Positions 9,159 through 17,333 of a DNA stretch of 64,000 nt are shown here, one piece after another. The DNA is from Vibrio coralliilyticus ATCC BAA-450 (GTDB lineage: Bacteria; Pseudomonadota; Gammaproteobacteria; Enterobacterales; Vibrionaceae), in contig NZ_ACZN01000016.1 of NCBI RefSeq assembly GCF_000176135.1, positions 620,001 through 684,000 on the forward strand. Reading direction: 5' to 3'. The first letter of the stretch is position 1, and every line of letters begins with the position of its first letter. Under the pieces are notes generated by a model. The model ran no database searches. It was not told the origin of the DNA and saw only the letters and a list, made by a program, of their open reading frames with translations. Position numbers and translations under genes: made by a program.

Positions 9159-9638
9159 CTAACCGATTTTCAATGCTCTTATCTTGGCTAGTAGCTCATT
9201 GTTGACACCTTCTCCGAAAGCTGATTTCAAGTAACGATTAGGTGAGGCCTCGAGTAGAGCACTTTGTTCGAGATCGCCGCATACATACCATACAGCTTCT
9301 AGGTTTTGGGCATGGGCTAGCATCCTACGCAATGGATCGCTATTCCCCATACGAACACTTGTTGTTACTTCCGGCGCTAGCTCATCGTTGCTAATCAAAT
9401 CTTCATTGATGAAAAAACTCCTTGGATATCTAGCATCTAATGGGAAGAGTTTTAACCCGGAGTAGGCAGCTGCTTCACGTAGTTTGTTTAAACCAATGAT
9501 GTCTGGTGAGATCAATTTACAAAGGGGCATTGTAGGGGCTGCTTGCCAATTCTTGTATCTTGTACAACGATCTTGATCTGCACGAATATACCCGTTTGAG
9601 AACAATAGACTGTTGGTGTCGAAGTATAAAATTTTCAA
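9159..9638 (-). CDS. Unknown 159-residue protein, possibly a diverged HAD-like domain (TTG start)
   Basis: Translation very probably starts at TTG 9638, because an ideal GGAGGT lies six bases upstream. The N-terminus MKILYFDTNSLLF has a hydrophobic strand followed by an acidic residue, as in HAD-like phosphatases or PIN-like nucleases. A later VWYVCGDLEQSALLE (about 116-130) would be a second strand plus acidic residues. The HAD signature DxDG is not intact (DTN), so an active phosphatase is doubtful. The layout resembles small HAD-domain proteins of unknown role found near defence genes. It is the last gene of the low-GC block before chromosomal-type genes. Confidence 0.62.
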   Translation of the reverse strand: MKILYFDTNSLLFSNGYIRADQDRCTRYKNWQAAPTMPLCKLISPDIIGLNKLREAAAYSGLKLFPLDARYPRSFFINEDLISNDELAPEVTTSVRMGNSDPLRRMLAHAQNLEAVWYVCGDLEQSALLEASPNRYLKSAFGEGVNNELLAKIRALKIG

Positions 9639-9710
9639 CTTTAAACCTCCGGGCGAGTTAACTGTACTTCAAATTCTAATTTCATCACTTTCTAAAAACC
9701 AGTACCCATA

Positions 9711-9732
9711 TTCGTCCCACTCTCCCCGCCAC
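9711..9732 (+). other. tRNA-Ser-like 3' fragment, possible island attachment scar
   Basis: TTCGTCCCACTCTCCCCGCC followed by A resembles the T-arm and acceptor end of a bacterial serine tRNA (TTCGAATCCC...CTCCGCCA) with two bases missing in the T loop. No 5' tRNA half lies upstream. It sits where low-GC accessory genes meet household genes, as expected for the remnant left by an integrase that uses a tRNA. Inference only: the matching outer site lies beyond the left edge. Confidence 0.35.
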
Positions 9733-9737
9733 TTTCG

Positions 9738-9770
9738 ATAAAAAACCGCTGTTTATACAGCGGTTTTTTC
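9738..9770. terminator. Intrinsic terminator (bidirectional)
   Basis: AACCGCTG / CAGCGGTT stem with loop TTTATA, flanked by A and T runs on both sides, so it can work either way. On the minus strand it lies about 80 bases after the M23 endopeptidase gene. On the plus strand it could be the relic terminator of a lost tRNA gene. Confidence 0.85.
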
Positions 9771-9845
9771 GTATCTGGTCTATTAGTCTGAACTTAGCTC
9801 ATCTGAATTCATAGGGTGAGACTAGCCCTTTATCCTTCCGCTTTT

Positions 9846-11099
9846 TTATGAATTTTTCTCTGGGCTCTTTTGCCGCGCGGCAACACTTGCGTCAAAGTTG
9901 GCAACTCGATCTGTGAATGCCGCTGACATGCTTTTAGGAATAGAAGTCGCTAACGGTAGATTGGCTTTCATCGGGTCAACGGCTCGGTTTCTCACCAGTA
10001 CTTCAAAGTGAAGGTGTGGCCCCGTCAGACGACCTGTTGCTCCGGAGAGGGCGATCTTCTGTCCTCTCTTCACGTGTTGTCCTTTTTTAACCAGAAAACG
10101 GCTGAGATGTAGGTAACGGGTTTTGTATACGCTGTTATGCTCGATAACCAGATATTTGCCTGCGTAAGGGTGGTTTCGTACAGCAATCACTTTTCCATCT
10201 CCCGTAGAGTAGATAGGAGTGCCGACCGGTGTTGCGAAATCGGTGCCGTTATGAGGTGAAATTCTGCCTGTGACCGGGTGCCTCCTTTTAGGGTTAAAAG
10301 GCGAAGTGATACGGCGATAGGCTTTGGTTATCGGGTATCGATCAAAGGCTTGTTCTAAGCTATTACCTTCTCTGTCATAAAAGCGTCCATCGTCAGCGAG
10401 AAAAGCGGCTATTTCGTGACTTCGCATCGACAAGGAAATTCCCTCAATTTCGGCATTCCCTGTTTTATGATCATCGAGGTACTGTTCCTTAACTAGAATG
10501 TTGAACGAATCACCCGCGCGCAGATCACGAGCAAAATTTACCTTGTCCCTTAACACTCGTGTGATGTTTGCGATTTGCGTTGTGCTTAATCCTAGGCGAT
10601 GCGCCGCCACAGAGAAGCTTCCATTGACCTCACCAGAGTAGAGCTTTGAACGCCAGCTACCGGGCTGTTCATCAAAACGATAGCTAAATTGCCCACTGTC
10701 GTCTTTTTCGTAAATTGCTTGCTCTACCAAACTCTCATGGAAGATCAGTGCGTTGAGTTTGCGTGTTTCATTATCAACAACGAACTCTAAATGATCGCCG
10801 GGTTTGATCGTATCCAGCTTAAGTGAAACCAGATCCGCTTCTAGAATGTGTTGTAGCGTCTGATAAGGCAGATGCCAAGCTGAGAAAATTGAACTTAATG
10901 TGTCACCTACTTTCACGATGTAGTGGACTTTCATCGGTTGAAACTTTGAAGTCACCGCATCGGGAAGAGATTGGTAGGGGACTATGGGGATTTTAACTTC
11001 AGGTGAGGGTGTTTCTTTGGTTGTTTCAACTTGAATGAATGCAGCGATGGAAAAACAAGTGACAGCGATGAGTGCTAGTAGAGAGCGTTTTGAAAGCAT
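9846..11099 (-). CDS. shyB: M23 family murein endopeptidase, Zur-regulated (ShyB-like)
   Basis: A 417-residue periplasmic peptidoglycan hydrolase predicted to cut D,D-crosslinks between peptide stems. A signal anchor occupies residues 1-23 and a LysM-like region (YIVKVGDTLSSIF) about 60-105. A linker domain follows. The M23 domain (about 280-385) has zinc ligands in HNGTDFATP and HLHFE. Length and layout match the Shy/MepM group of Vibrio. A near-perfect Zur box lies 27-49 bases upstream of the ATG, so the gene should be induced by zinc starvation, as described for ShyB of V. cholerae. The paralogue assignment (ShyB, not ShyA or ShyC) rests on that box. A terminator follows at 9738-9770. Confidence 0.8.
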   Translation of the reverse strand: MLSKRSLLALIAVTCFSIAAFIQVETTKETPSPEVKIPIVPYQSLPDAVTSKFQPMKVHYIVKVGDTLSSIFSAWHLPYQTLQHILEADLVSLKLDTIKPGDHLEFVVDNETRKLNALIFHESLVEQAIYEKDDSGQFSYRFDEQPGSWRSKLYSGEVNGSFSVAAHRLGLSTTQIANITRVLRDKVNFARDLRAGDSFNILVKEQYLDDHKTGNAEIEGISLSMRSHEIAAFLADDGRFYDREGNSLEQAFDRYPITKAYRRITSPFNPKRRHPVTGRISPHNGTDFATPVGTPIYSTGDGKVIAVRNHPYAGKYLVIEHNSVYKTRYLHLSRFLVKKGQHVKRGQKIALSGATGRLTGPHLHFEVLVRNRAVDPMKANLPLATSIPKSMSAAFTDRVANFDASVAARQKSPEKNS

Positions 11100-11125
11100 A
11101 GCAGGTGTTATCTATGAAATTATCG

Positions 11126-11148
11126 AAATGTTATAACATAACATTCTG
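11126..11148. promoter_or_regulatory. Zur box upstream of the M23 endopeptidase
   Basis: GAAATGTTAT-AAC-ATAACATTCT is an almost perfect palindrome. It matches the gamma-proteobacterial Zur consensus (GAAATGTTATA, one base, TATAACATTTC) at all but about three positions. It lies where the promoter of the leftward endopeptidase gene should be, so zinc-bound Zur would block transcription. Confidence 0.8.
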
Positions 11149-11220
11149 GGTGTGTGTAGTGTTGTTGTGTCAATGTCAGTGAACCGTATTGATTAAGGTG
11201 ACGGCCTAAGTTGGGCAGTA

Positions 11221-12129
11221 TTACAGAAATTGCTTACGAAATGCTGAAGGCGTTATGCCTTTCATGGTTTTAAACTGGCGATTGAAGTTAGAAAGATTCT
11301 GAAAACCTGTCAGTTCGGCAATTAGCGCGATTGGTTTTGCAGAACTTGCGAGCAACTCACACGCTTTGCCTATTCGATACTGCTTCAAATGTTCGGAAAA
11401 ACTCACCCCAAAATGCTTTTCATACATGCGATACAAAGAGCTCTCACTCATATGAAGAAGTTGGCAAAGATCGGAAACCTTAATAGGGCGGGCGTAGTGC
11501 TCCTCTATATAGAACCTAGCTTGCTGAATTCTTTGATAGGACTCTTTATCATCTTCAAAGCGGTGTAAATGGTAGGGAGTCGCTGATAAGGTTTGCCGAG
11601 TTTGATCTTCCACTAGGAGCAAAACAATCTCCATGACTCTGACGGCCTGTATTGGCAGGGATTGTTGCTCTAAGTCTCGAGTAATGACGTTGACTCTCTG
11701 GGCGGTTTCCTTACTAAACCTGACTCCGTAGGCGGCTTCTGCCAATATGCGTTTAAAGTGATGGGCTTCTGGAATCAGGTCTTGCAGTTTCTCTAGCCAT
11801 TGGTGTTTAAACCAGATGACAACGGTGTGATGTGTGCCTTGTTCCTCTCGTGATAAACGACCACTCAGCATGTGCGGTAATCCAGGCCCGTATAACAGCA
11901 GTGTGTTGTGATCGATCTTACCCACTGCATCACCCGCAAAGTAATTACCTTCAAAGGCGTCGTGCGGATCTAGGTAGAGCACCAGTTCATATTCAGAATG
12001 GTAGTGCCAGGCACAGGCATACTCTTGCTTGATAACATCGCAACAATAGTGTTTGACCAACCAGTTAAAGCTAGGGTGATTGCTGATGTTTTCTATAAAC
12101 GGTTTCAATTCGAAGTTCTCCCCTGACAC
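11221..12129 (-). CDS. AraC family transcriptional regulator
   Basis: 302 residues. The N-terminal half is cupin-like (HYHSEYELVLYL; residues about 20-130), typical of sugar-sensing AraC regulators. The C-terminal 100 residues form two helix-turn-helix units ending in the family signature (GFQNLSNFNRQFKTMKGITPSAFRKQF). It starts at GTG 12129, since an in-frame TAG lies just upstream. It is divergent from the MFS sugar-efflux gene at 12298, which is its likely target. The 168-base spacer contains a near-repeat (CGAATACTATT about 12206 and CGATACTATTT about 12229) that could be its operator. Inducer unknown. Confidence 0.88.
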   Translation of the reverse strand: MSGENFELKPFIENISNHPSFNWLVKHYCCDVIKQEYACAWHYHSEYELVLYLDPHDAFEGNYFAGDAVGKIDHNTLLLYGPGLPHMLSGRLSREEQGTHHTVVIWFKHQWLEKLQDLIPEAHHFKRILAEAAYGVRFSKETAQRVNVITRDLEQQSLPIQAVRVMEIVLLLVEDQTRQTLSATPYHLHRFEDDKESYQRIQQARFYIEEHYARPIKVSDLCQLLHMSESSLYRMYEKHFGVSFSEHLKQYRIGKACELLASSAKPIALIAELTGFQNLSNFNRQFKTMKGITPSAFRKQFL

Positions 12130-12297
12130 CTTACTAGGCTAATGAAACTGCGCGAAAACTGTCAATGAAAATACATCTATTGGTGGAAAAGTATCAGATG
12201 TAGGTCGAATACTATTAATTTAGCCGTACGATACTATTTAAAATTAAGCGGTTTTCTAAAGTGAATCTCTATCTCCAAATAGCATAAAGAGCAGAAT

Positions 12298-13494
12298 ATG
12301 CATAAAGACAGAACCGCGATACTTTTTATTATCACAGCCTTCATTTCTGGGCTTTGTGGTGCTTTTTTTTACCCGCTTTCGAGCCTGTTTATAGTGGAAG
12401 CTTTGGGGGCTTCTCCAATGATGCTGTCTGCCTACATGGTCACAGCGGTTGTTAGCTCAGTGATTGTCTCACAGGTCATAGCCCGCTACTCAGATCAGGG
12501 TTGGCAAAGAAAGCGAATACTGATTGTGTCGTTGAGCTGCTATTTGGTGACCGTGGTGAGCTTTATCTTTATTCGCGAATTTTGGTTGGCGATAGTGGTT
12601 GTGACGCTGTTTGGCAGTGTCAGTGGTGCTTCTTTTGGTCAATTGTTTGCGCTAGGCAGAGAGTATGGCGACAGTCGGTTTGAAGATAGCACCAGCTTTT
12701 TGTCGATAATGCGGGCAGGGATTGCGATTGCTTGGGTGTTCGGTCCGCCCGTGGCGTTTATCCTTAAAGCTCAGTTTGGTTTCAATGCTTCTTTTGCTGC
12801 GTCAGCCTTTATCATCTGTACTGCGATTGTCGTTATTGCATACTACCTGCCAGATAGTGTTGTAAAGCCTGATATCGAAGAAAAAGATAAAGTGACAGCT
12901 CCTAGTTCAATAAACTTTCTGATTGTGTTGTATGCCTTTGTTGTGGTGTTCGCCTTTGCGGCAAACAACTTATACATCGTCAGTATGCCGCTCTATTTGT
13001 CTCAGGAGTTAAAAGTGGAAGCAAACTGGCTTGGAGTGCTGTTTGGAGTGGCAGCGTTGTGCGAGATCCCAGTCATGTTCTACGCCGGAAAGCTGGCTGC
13101 TAGGTTCGGTACCGTACGTGTTATGTCGGTCGGTTTGGTGAGTGGTTGTTTGTTCTTTGTGACCATGTTGATCGCAACAGACAAAGCCATGCTGATTGCT
13201 GCCCAGATCTTCAATGGCATTTTCATTGGCAGTTGTGCAACGTTGGGAATGGTTGCGCTACAGGACATGATGCGTGACAGGTTGGGAACTGCATCAACGC
13301 TGTTTTCAAATTTACTCAACGTTAGTATGTTAGCCGCCAGTTTAGCCGTTGGCATTGTTGGAGAGCTATTCAGTTACTACAGTGCTTTTTATGTCTGCTT
13401 GTTCGCGATAGTGCTAGCGTATCTATTGCTATCTCTATTCGCTTACAAGTTAAATAAAAAGCAGCGCCAAGCACCGTGTCCAGCGACGGCTTAA
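12298..13494 (+). CDS. MFS transporter, SetA-like sugar efflux family
   Basis: 398 residues with 12 predicted membrane segments and the MFS loop after segment 2 (RYSDQGWQRKR). Similarity of pattern to the sugar efflux transporters SetA/SetB (N-terminal FISGLCGAFFYPLSSLFIVEALG, conserved FEDSTSFLSIMRAGIAIAWVFGPP region) suggests export of sugars or sugar analogues across the inner membrane. It is transcribed away from an AraC regulator that probably controls it. A bidirectional terminator separates it from the convergent hutD gene. The substrate is not deducible. Confidence 0.82.
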   Translation: MHKDRTAILFIITAFISGLCGAFFYPLSSLFIVEALGASPMMLSAYMVTAVVSSVIVSQVIARYSDQGWQRKRILIVSLSCYLVTVVSFIFIREFWLAIVVVTLFGSVSGASFGQLFALGREYGDSRFEDSTSFLSIMRAGIAIAWVFGPPVAFILKAQFGFNASFAASAFIICTAIVVIAYYLPDSVVKPDIEEKDKVTAPSSINFLIVLYAFVVVFAFAANNLYIVSMPLYLSQELKVEANWLGVLFGVAALCEIPVMFYAGKLAARFGTVRVMSVGLVSGCLFFVTMLIATDKAMLIAAQIFNGIFIGSCATLGMVALQDMMRDRLGTASTLFSNLLNVSMLAASLAVGIVGELFSYYSAFYVCLFAIVLAYLLLSLFAYKLNKKQRQAPCPATA

Positions 13495-13504
13495 TCAACC
13501 AATG

Positions 13505-13532
13505 AAAAGGAGCGCTTGATGCGCTCCTTACT
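13505..13532. terminator. Bidirectional terminator between efflux gene and hutD
   Basis: AAGGAGCGC-TTGAT-GCGCTCCTT stem with A-rich left and T-rich right flanks. It serves two genes that converge 39 bases apart. Confidence 0.85.
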
Positions 13533-13533
13533 T

Positions 13534-14316
13534 TTATGCTGCTGGGTAAACCATGGGGAAATCCAGTGATGGATGTTTGTCTACCAAAGACTTATAGCCG
13601 TAGACGGATTCAATCATTTCGGATGTCAGAGCTTCCCAAGGTGGTGCGTCACACACCAGCCCTCCGTCGTGCAGTACCACAAGGCGATCAGAATATTGAG
13701 CAGCCAAATTGAGGTCATGCAAGACCACAACTACGGCGGTGTTCTGCTCGTCTGCGAGTTGGCGAGCAATCTTCAGCGTATTGTGTTGATGGGCTAGATC
13801 CAGTGCAGATGTCGGCTCATCGAGCATCAAAATTTTCTCGTCGCCTGAGTGAGATAATTGCACTAATACGCGTGCCAGGTGCAGGCGCTGTTTTTCGCCA
13901 CCAGATAAAGAAGGGTAGAGCCGCTCGGCAAGGTGCCCAACATCCGTCATCTGCATGTATTGTTTTGCTAACGTTTGAGTCTCTTTGTTAGGCAGGTTAA
14001 GTGGAATGGCACCTAGCTCAACCACCTCATGTGCCAGAAACGGGAAGCTCAAGGTGCTGTGTTGAGGCAGCATTCCAAGATGTTTGGCTAGTGTGCCTGC
14101 TTGCCACTCTTTTCGATGCTTACCAAAATACTGAATGTTATTGTTGGATGGAATTTCACCACAGAGCAACTTGAGCAACGTACTCTTTCCTGCTCCATTG
14201 GGACCAAGTAACGCAGTCACTTCTCCCGCTTTAATCTTGATATCCACATCATCCAAAACTTTGCGTTTTCCAAAACGCATTGAGATACCTTCACCGGACA
14301 GTACAACTTTTCCCAT
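13534..14316 (-). CDS. hutD: Heme ABC transporter ATP-binding protein
   Basis: 260 residues. Walker A LLGPNGAGKSTLLKL (about 37-51), ABC signature LSGGEKQRLHLARVL (about 138-152), Walker B KILMLDEPTSALD (about 162-174) and a switch His in VVVVLHDLNLA. It drives heme import across the inner membrane with HutC and HutB. Its ATG overlaps the hutC stop codon by one base. It is last in the leftward tonB-exbB-exbD-hutB-hutC-hutD operon, the order known from V. cholerae. Fur control of the operon is expected from the upstream box. Confidence 0.95.
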   Translation of the reverse strand: MGKVVLSGEGISMRFGKRKVLDDVDIKIKAGEVTALLGPNGAGKSTLLKLLCGEIPSNNNIQYFGKHRKEWQAGTLAKHLGMLPQHSTLSFPFLAHEVVELGAIPLNLPNKETQTLAKQYMQMTDVGHLAERLYPSLSGGEKQRLHLARVLVQLSHSGDEKILMLDEPTSALDLAHQHNTLKIARQLADEQNTAVVVVLHDLNLAAQYSDRLVVLHDGGLVCDAPPWEALTSEMIESVYGYKSLVDKHPSLDFPMVYPAA

Positions 14317-15353
14317 TACAAGATCTTCCCTTTTTGTTTGAACAGCAGATAGATAAAGAATGGCGCGCCAATGATAGCGGTGACGATACCAACAGGGAGT
14401 TCAGCGGGCGCAAAAGCAACACGAGAGAACATATCAGCGAAGGTGAGGAGTAATGCCCCCATCAACGCAGAAATCGGTAGTAGCGTACGGTGGTCAGGGC
14501 CAGACAGCATCCGGCCTAAATGCGGGATAACCAAACCAATGAAACCGATCATGCCAGATACGCTGACTGTCACGCCGACACCAATGGCAGTAAGCAGTAT
14601 GAGTTGGCGTTTGAGCTTCTGTACGGGGATACCAAGGTGATTTGCTTCCGCCTCACCTAGTAATAAGGCGTTGAGAGGCATGGCTTTACGCATAAAAATA
14701 ACCATCAGTATCAATAGAGTGACGGCACAAAGCGTAATGCTGGTCCAGTTAGCACCAGCCAGAGAGCCCATTTGCCACAGCGATAAGTCCCGAAGCATCT
14801 GATCATTGGCGACAAAACTCATAAAGCCGATACCAGCGCCAGACAAAGCGCTGATCGCTACGCCTGCTAGGAGCATAATGGTCACTGACGTTCCCATTTT
14901 GCTGGTCCCGAGCTTATACACCATGATGGTTGTCAGAGCACCACCAAAGAAAGCGAAAAGAGGTACGGCGGCAAAGTTCATTAATTGAGGATAATCAATA
15001 CTGAATTTTGCAAACATCACGATCGCGAAAGCGGCCCCCAAAGAAGCACCGGCAGAGACACCAATGATACCCGGCTCTGCGAGTGGGTTACGAAACAGCC
15101 CTTGCATCACCGTGCCGCAAATCGCCAATATGGCACCTACCAGCATGCAAAGCACGGTTCTAGGGAAGCGAATCTCGTGGATGACCATATTGATGTGAGG
15201 CGCGAGATCGTTAGAGCGAATAATCAGACTGTATACGCTGTCCATAAAACTGATGTTCATGGGACCAACAGTCACAGAGGTTAGCGCTGTCAGCGCCAGT
15301 ATGGAGCCGAACAGCGTTAGAATTGCGGATAGAGGAATACGACGTAACAACAT
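14316..15353 (-). CDS. hutC: Heme ABC transporter permease
   Basis: 345 residues of the FecCD/BtuC permease family, with about nine or ten membrane segments. Conserved signatures: EIRFPRTVLCMLVGAILAICG (about 65-85) and the core GTVMQGLFRNPLAEPGIIGVSAGAS (starting about 85). The cytoplasmic coupling loop before the ATPase contact is GMIGFIGLVIPHLGRML (about 268-284). It forms the heme channel with HutD and receives heme from HutB. It lies 12 bases downstream of hutB and overlaps hutD by one base, so translation is probably coupled. Confidence 0.94.
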   Translation of the reverse strand: MLLRRIPLSAILTLFGSILALTALTSVTVGPMNISFMDSVYSLIIRSNDLAPHINMVIHEIRFPRTVLCMLVGAILAICGTVMQGLFRNPLAEPGIIGVSAGASLGAAFAIVMFAKFSIDYPQLMNFAAVPLFAFFGGALTTIMVYKLGTSKMGTSVTIMLLAGVAISALSGAGIGFMSFVANDQMLRDLSLWQMGSLAGANWTSITLCAVTLLILMVIFMRKAMPLNALLLGEAEANHLGIPVQKLKRQLILLTAIGVGVTVSVSGMIGFIGLVIPHLGRMLSGPDHRTLLPISALMGALLLTFADMFSRVAFAPAELPVGIVTAIIGAPFFIYLLFKQKGKIL

Positions 15354-15365
15354 AAATACGGGCGT

Positions 15366-16220
15366 TTATTCTACGGTAGTCAGGATCTGGCTTAGTCGCT
15401 CAGCTTCAGAAAGACTCTTCAAGCCAAGACCGCCGACAAGTGCATGGCCGTCAACAGTAATAATGTTCTTTGATTGACCAGCAGGTGTGGCCGCCAATAG
15501 TGGCATTTTAGCCAGAATGGCATCAGCGCCACCCATCTTCTCATAGCTACGACCGCTAACCAGGATGACATCAGGTTGCATCTCTACCATGGCTTCGGTA
15601 GACAGTGGCTTGTATGAATCCAGCTTACTTGCCGCAGGGTTAACGCCTCCCGCCAGCTCGATGATTGCATTTGGTGTTGTGCTTGCTCCCGCTACATTGG
15701 CCGGGCGTCCTTCATGAATCAGCAGAAACAGGACTTTTTTGGCTTCTTTGGTTTTAGCTTTGTTTTTCTCAAGGCTCGAAATCTGCTGGTTTACTTCCGC
15801 TTTGAGCGCTTCAGCGTTCTTCTGGCTATCGGTTAGCGCCGCGATTTCATCAATGCGTTCCAGCAAGCCTTCAGGAGTCGGTAGGGTATTGACGATATCG
15901 ACTTCAACACCAGCGGTTTTTAGTTGGCTCAGGCTCGTTTCTGGCCCCATTTCATCGGAACCAATCAATCGTGTTGGGTTGAGTGCCATCAAGCCCTCAG
16001 AGGATAAACGGCGATGGTAACCAATCTTTGGAAGCTTTAGATCTTGTGGCAGTTCGCTGGTGACATCTACGGCAACCAGCTGGTTTTGCTGCTCTAAGGC
16101 GAGGATAAGTTCTGTCACCGCACTACCCGCACTAATGATACGTTCATTCGCCATTGCTGTTGCAGCAACTGCAGATAGGGATAGGGCGGCAACTCCTTTG
16201 ATCAATGTTTTCTTAAGCAT
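15366..16220 (-). CDS. hutB: Periplasmic heme-binding protein
   Basis: 284 residues with a clear signal peptide ending near AMA-NERIIS (about residue 24). It has the helical-backbone binding-protein fold of class III clusters. RIISAGSAVTELILAL opens the mature domain, and ARPANVAG-type and VILVSGRSYEKMGG segments line the ligand cleft, including a Tyr expected for heme ligation (GYHRRLSS). It carries heme from the TonB-dependent outer-membrane receptor to HutCD. The operon is tight: exbD ends 8 bases upstream. Confidence 0.94.
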   Translation of the reverse strand: MLKKTLIKGVAALSLSAVAATAMANERIISAGSAVTELILALEQQNQLVAVDVTSELPQDLKLPKIGYHRRLSSEGLMALNPTRLIGSDEMGPETSLSQLKTAGVEVDIVNTLPTPEGLLERIDEIAALTDSQKNAEALKAEVNQQISSLEKNKAKTKEAKKVLFLLIHEGRPANVAGASTTPNAIIELAGGVNPAASKLDSYKPLSTEAMVEMQPDVILVSGRSYEKMGGADAILAKMPLLAATPAGQSKNIITVDGHALVGGLGLKSLSEAERLSQILTTVE

Positions 16221-16228
16221 AATAGACT

Positions 16229-16645
16229 CTATTGTTTTAATTCTTCCGTAAGTAGTTGTGTCGCCTGGATACTGTTTTCTTGTAAGAAGGCGAGTAGCTT
16301 GACGAGGTATTGCACGTCAGCGGTTTTCTCTGCACCAATCACTATCGGATGATTGTTTGATTTATGCTCTTCCAGCAGAGCAAGTTTGAAGTTTTCCCAA
16401 TCAATGTATTCTTTGCCATTGATTGCCCAGTAAGGCTCATTTTCGAGAATATTGACGGTAATAGACTTAGTATCCACTTCCGCGACCACTTGTGAGTCAG
16501 TCGTTGGAAGGTCGACTTCCAGTGAATCGAGCTTGACGGCGGCGGTGAGCATCAGGAACACCATGACGATAAAAATAATATCCAGTAGAGGAGTGAGATC
16601 AGGAGTTAGACCGAAGTTACTCTTCTCTTGTGATACTTTGATCAT
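16229..16645 (-). CDS. exbD1: TonB-system energizer subunit ExbD
   Basis: 138 residues. The start is ATG 16645, overlapping the exbB stop (ATGA, 4 bases); a longer in-frame extension exists but lies wholly inside exbB. One membrane segment holds the proton-path aspartate (LTPLLDIIFIVMVFLML, about 16-32), and a periplasmic domain ends the protein. With ExbB it uses the proton gradient to energise TonB. Genomic linkage to hutBCD and tonB shows it serves heme uptake; this is the TonB1 system of Vibrio. Confidence 0.93.
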   Translation of the reverse strand: MIKVSQEKSNFGLTPDLTPLLDIIFIVMVFLMLTAAVKLDSLEVDLPTTDSQVVAEVDTKSITVNILENEPYWAINGKEYIDWENFKLALLEEHKSNNHPIVIGAEKTADVQYLVKLLAFLQENSIQATQLLTEELKQ

Positions 16646-17331
16646 GATGACGCCTCGGTCACTGGTATTGGGGCTTTCGCCGATACTTGAGGTGAAACGT
16701 GTTGGAGACTGATGCCTTCCAACCATAAGTTAACGTAGTTGAGTGTGTGTTCTAGCTTCGCCATGACTTTATCCGCCCACAGGCCAAGCAACTGAGCGCC
16801 AGCAATGGCTGGTAGAGCGATCAGCAAGCCAGCAGCGGTTGTGCGCATTGCTAAACCAAGACCGTCAGCGAGATCGTTGGGTGTAATACTGCCCGTTGAT
16901 GCGGCAACGCCTTTGAACATTTCTATAAGGCCAAGTACCGTCCCCAGCAGGCCAATTAATGGGCTGATCACACCGATGAGAGTCAGCAAACGAAGGCCAG
17001 AATTGAGTTGATGGCGCTTTTCCTGAAGCCACATACCCGCGGCATCTTCACGCAAAACTTTGGAAAACGAATGGTGGGCTAACAGCATCGCTACGCCTTT
17101 ATATAGCAGTGGGCGGCGTGGAGAGAGTTTCTCTGCCAAGGCTTCTAGTTGCTGCTTGTCGGAAGGAGAAATTTGGTTGAGCTCATTACGGATAGCGCGC
17201 TTACCCACGCCCAGGCTGATCATGACCTGGAACAAACGTTCGGTGATGATCATAACGGTTAATGCTGAACAAATGATCAGTGGCCATGTCATCAGGCCAA
17301 GCTGTTCTTGTAATTGATTTAGTTGTTCCAT
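16642..17331 (-). CDS. exbB1: TonB-system motor subunit ExbB
   Basis: 229 residues, MotA/TolQ/ExbB family. Three membrane segments, with the conserved LLGLWADK-flanked core and LIGVISPLIGLLGTVLGLIEMF (starting about residue 117) and AAGLLIALPAIAG (about 165-180) forming the pore with ExbD. ATG 17331 has GGA six bases upstream. It begins two bases after the tonB stop codon, and its own TGA overlaps the exbD ATG. It is the inner-membrane proton-channel partner of ExbD and TonB1. Confidence 0.93.
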   Translation of the reverse strand: MEQLNQLQEQLGLMTWPLIICSALTVMIITERLFQVMISLGVGKRAIRNELNQISPSDKQQLEALAEKLSPRRPLLYKGVAMLLAHHSFSKVLREDAAGMWLQEKRHQLNSGLRLLTLIGVISPLIGLLGTVLGLIEMFKGVAASTGSITPNDLADGLGLAMRTTAAGLLIALPAIAGAQLLGLWADKVMAKLEHTLNYVNLWLEGISLQHVSPQVSAKAPIPVTEASS

Positions 17332-17333
17332 TG

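Noticed and set aside
9640..9732. Complete tRNA gene
   Set aside because: Only the 3' end is tRNA-like; no 5' acceptor strand, D-arm or anticodon arm upstream.
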